A program made the position numbers and the translations under genes. A stretch of 64,000 nucleotides of DNA from Cochliopodium minus (taxonomy: Eukaryota > Discosea > Himatismenida > Cochliopodiidae): the NCBI GenBank assembly GCA_024220525.1, contig JAMYWO010000102.1, positions 56,949 to 120,948 of the forward strand, given 5' to 3'. The notes under the pieces are model-generated. The model was given only the letters and a program-made list of their open reading frames with translations, was not told where the DNA came from and did not search any database. Positions 62,163 to 64,000 of the stretch are shown here, piece by piece (positions within the stretch are counted from its first letter, which is position 1; every line of letters begins with the position of its first letter).

Positions 62163-62999
62163 ATGAAGGGATCAAAGGTTTTACTTATTATATTTTTGAT
62201 TATAATTTTGGATGAGGGATCGGGATTACAATTTATCAGTTTTAACACAACTTCTACATGGGTTACAATAACACCAGCTTTTTCATACTTGAACCAGTCT
62301 TTTTCTCCATTCATTGCTCAAGTTATCCCATTGGGTCCCGATTTATCGGATTGTGGAAAAATTACAACAAATGTAAGTACAAAATTAACTAAGATATAAA
62401 CAACATTAACATGAGAAGATTAGGAAAATTGATAACATAATTTTGTATTTCCTTTTTTAAAAAATTTTGATTTTTTTATTTAAGAAAATATTGAAAATAT
62501 TTTTTTTTAACAGGCAAATAATAATTATTGTCAAACTAATCTAACTTTACCTTTAATACTCTATAGATTACAGGAAAGATAGTGTTGTTGGCATTTGGTT
62601 CATGCAGCATAGAAAAGCACATTCAAAGAGTGAAAGAAGCAGGAGGAAGAGGAGTAATGTTGATAAGCGATGGATGGAGAGTATGCAACAACATTGATAA
62701 AAAGAAAATAGGAGAATATGTTCCCACCTTGTGCGTATCGGCAATTTCTCCCTCCTTTTTGCAATTTTCGAATGTTTTGAGGGGAAATCTTTTGGCAAAA
62801 AGAGCCACCCTTTTAAATTTTGTTTCTGGCCCCAATCCCCTCCTTTCTACAAACAAAAGTTGGATGGATTTCAGGAGGATTTTTTTATTGATTCTCGCCT
62901 CCTCCATTCTTCTCTCCTCTTTTTTCAATCTCATTTTCTTTCTATTTTATGAAAAAAAAAAATATCCTGCCAAATTTGTTCTTTTATTTGCTTTCCTTT
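62163..62999 (+). CDS. PA-domain membrane protein, 5' part
   Basis: Exons 62163-62372 and 62567-62999 encode ~214 residues. A signal peptide (MKGSKVLLIIFLIIILDEGS) leads to a protease-associated (PA) domain: LGPDLSDCGK, then ITGKIVLLAFGSCSIEKHIQ, RVKEAGGRGVMLISDGW and YVPTLCVSAI. A transmembrane helix follows (FLLILASSILLSSFFNLIFF) and a second begins (KFVLLFAFL). PA domains mark vacuolar/lysosomal sorting receptors and secreted peptidases. The only downstream acceptor (63071-63072, after a poly-T tract) joins in a phase that creates TGA, and leads into a GH85 enzyme instead. So the 3' half of this gene, probably more membrane spans, is missing. Confidence 0.65.
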
Positions 63000-63000
63000 G

Positions 63001-63070
63001 TAAATCAATTCCAAATTTATTCAATATTTTTTTTTTTTTTTTTTCATTTTTTTTTTTTTTTTTTTAAAAA
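63001..63070. repeat. Poly-T tract at a gene-gene junction
   Basis: Two T runs of about 20 nt each separated by CA. They lie exactly where the PA-domain gene gives way to GH85 sequence. Confidence 0.9.
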
Positions 63071-63072
63071 AG

Positions 63073-64000
63073 GACACTTCGGAACGCGCATTGGTGGGAT
63101 CACTCTTACTTTGTCCACAGCCGCCCCTACTCCCTCAGTGAGCACTTTCAAAAAAAAAAACACCTACCCTTCTCCCCTCTCCTTTCACTCCACCTTCAAT
63201 GAAGGAAGAGGATCTTTTTTTTGGTTCAAAATCTTTATTTTTATTTTTTAAATTTTTATTATTTTAATTATTATATTTTTAAATTAGATTTATTTTTTAA
63301 AACTTGTATTTAATAAAAAAAATATTAAATATTTAAATTTTCGAATTAATTTAAATTTAAATTTTTAATTTTTAATTTTTAATTTTTAATTTTTAATTTT
63401 TATTTTTTATTTTTTATTTTTTAATTTAAATTTTATTAGGATAAACGGTGAAAAAAGAAAGGAGATAGGACAATTCCAAAACTTGTCTCTTCAAGACCTC
63501 GTTCCTAACAGTGATCTCTCCTTCCAAAACGATCCAAACAATCTTCTCCTCGCAAAAATAACAGACAAAATATCCTTCAACGGATCCAACTCTTTGCACA
63601 TAAGAGGACATATACCTTGCTCCCTTAATGAAAAACCTCCGCTGTTAAATTTATACAATTTTAGCGAAATTTCGTCTAAAAATAACGAAAAACCTTTTAA
63701 AAATCTTTTTTTGCAAGTTTCTTTTGTTCACTCCTCTTCTTCCTTTGTTTTTGATGACTCTATTCAATCTACCACTCCTTCTTTATTGCTGGGTTTTCAT
63801 GATGGATCTCAAATTTTGTGCGGAAATGAGAAGAACTCTCTTTTTTTGAAATCTTTTGGAGAATCTCAACGAAAGTCTGACTCGTCTTCTCTTCCCAACA
63901 AATTTTCTATTTCTTCTCATCCTGAGGTTATATTTTTTGATTTTGATGAAGAAGCTCATTCGACTTGTGACTTTTCTCTTCATAACTCTACTCTTAACAA
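63073..64000 (+). CDS. GH85 endo-beta-N-acetylglucosaminidase (ENGase), 3' part, cut by window edge
   Basis: Exons 63073-63223 and 63440->64000 encode ~237 residues that resemble the end of the catalytic barrel and the following beta domains of cytosolic ENGase, which frees N-glycans by cutting between the two core GlcNAc residues. Landmarks: SPLSFHSTFNEGRGSFFW (family: PFVTxFNxGxGxxF), INGEKRKEIGQFQNLSLQDL (family: YNLSxQDxxP), KISFNGSNSLHIRGHI (family: GGSSLLVRG) and NLFLQVSFVHSS. The catalytic Asn-x-Glu segment lies further upstream in the family and is not present. The exon runs open to the window end. Confidence 0.65.

Overview
The window is nuclear DNA of a very AT-rich unicellular eukaryote. 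Genes are dense and broken by many short T-rich GT-AG introns (mostly 45-100 nt), only TAA/TAG/TGA act as stops, and intergenic gaps are often under 100 bp. Gene content (WASH complex subunit, VPS13, DEAH splicing/ribosome helicase, ERK7-type MAP kinase, peroxisomal acyl-CoA oxidase, large ankyrin-repeat proteins with a shared C-terminal motif) suits an amoeboid protist such as an amoebozoan or heterolobosean. The sequence alone does not fix the species.

Layout. 1-6.8 kb: transketolase (-, runs off the left edge), a GMC oxidoreductase (-) and, divergently, an acyl-CoA oxidase (+) ending in the peroxisomal signal SKL. 6.9-13.2 kb: what splices as one 1,700-residue gene carrying Ras-like GTPase, DENN, SH3-like and WD40 regions. 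13.3-15.1 kb: ERK7-like MAP kinase (-). 15.1-19.1 kb: a gene-poor stretch with a decayed retroelement-like remnant, an RCC1-like fragment, a 314-N gap and a near-identical duplication beside the gap. 19.1-20.2 kb: multi-pass membrane protein (+). 20.4-23.7 kb: membrane-anchored spermidine-synthase-fold protein (-) and an ankyrin protein (+). 23.8-29.1 kb: the C-terminal part of a FOXRED2-like ER protein joined to the N-terminal two thirds of a plasma-membrane Ca2+-ATPase (-). 29.3-29.8 kb: a transketolase C-terminus abutting the 5' end of a secreted repeat protein at a single N. 30-33.8 kb: long ankyrin protein (-) and a DUF707-like glycosyltransferase (+). 33.9-43.7 kb: VPS13 (-) with a MIR-domain module at or just beyond its C-terminus. 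43.9-49.7 kb: PRP43/DHX15-type helicase (+), UBE2Q-like E2 (-), DUF2877 protein (+). 49.8-57.0 kb: strumpellin/WASHC5 (-), an armadillo-like protein (-) and a degenerate ER Hsp70 (+). 57.1-64 kb: PhzF-like isomerase (+), a CG-1/TIG/LRR transcription-factor-like protein (+), a PA-domain membrane protein (+) and the 3' part of a GH85 endo-beta-N-acetylglucosaminidase (+).

The genes do not form an operon or an obvious single pathway. Loose themes are vesicle and membrane-contact trafficking (DENN, VPS13, strumpellin), ER quality control (FOXRED2-like, Hsp70-like, UBE2Q-like, MIR, GH85) and carbon/lipid metabolism (transketolase, acyl-CoA oxidase). The most interesting biology is in domain architectures: Ras-DENN-SH3-WD40, CG-1-TIG-LRR, VPS13-MIR and an ERK7 kinase with TEE in place of TEY. 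A strong caution is that at least three places join halves of unrelated genes at T-rich low-complexity DNA or at an N, so part of the scaffold may be mis-joined. Exon coordinates come from splice motifs, reading phase and family similarity recalled from memory; no database search was run.
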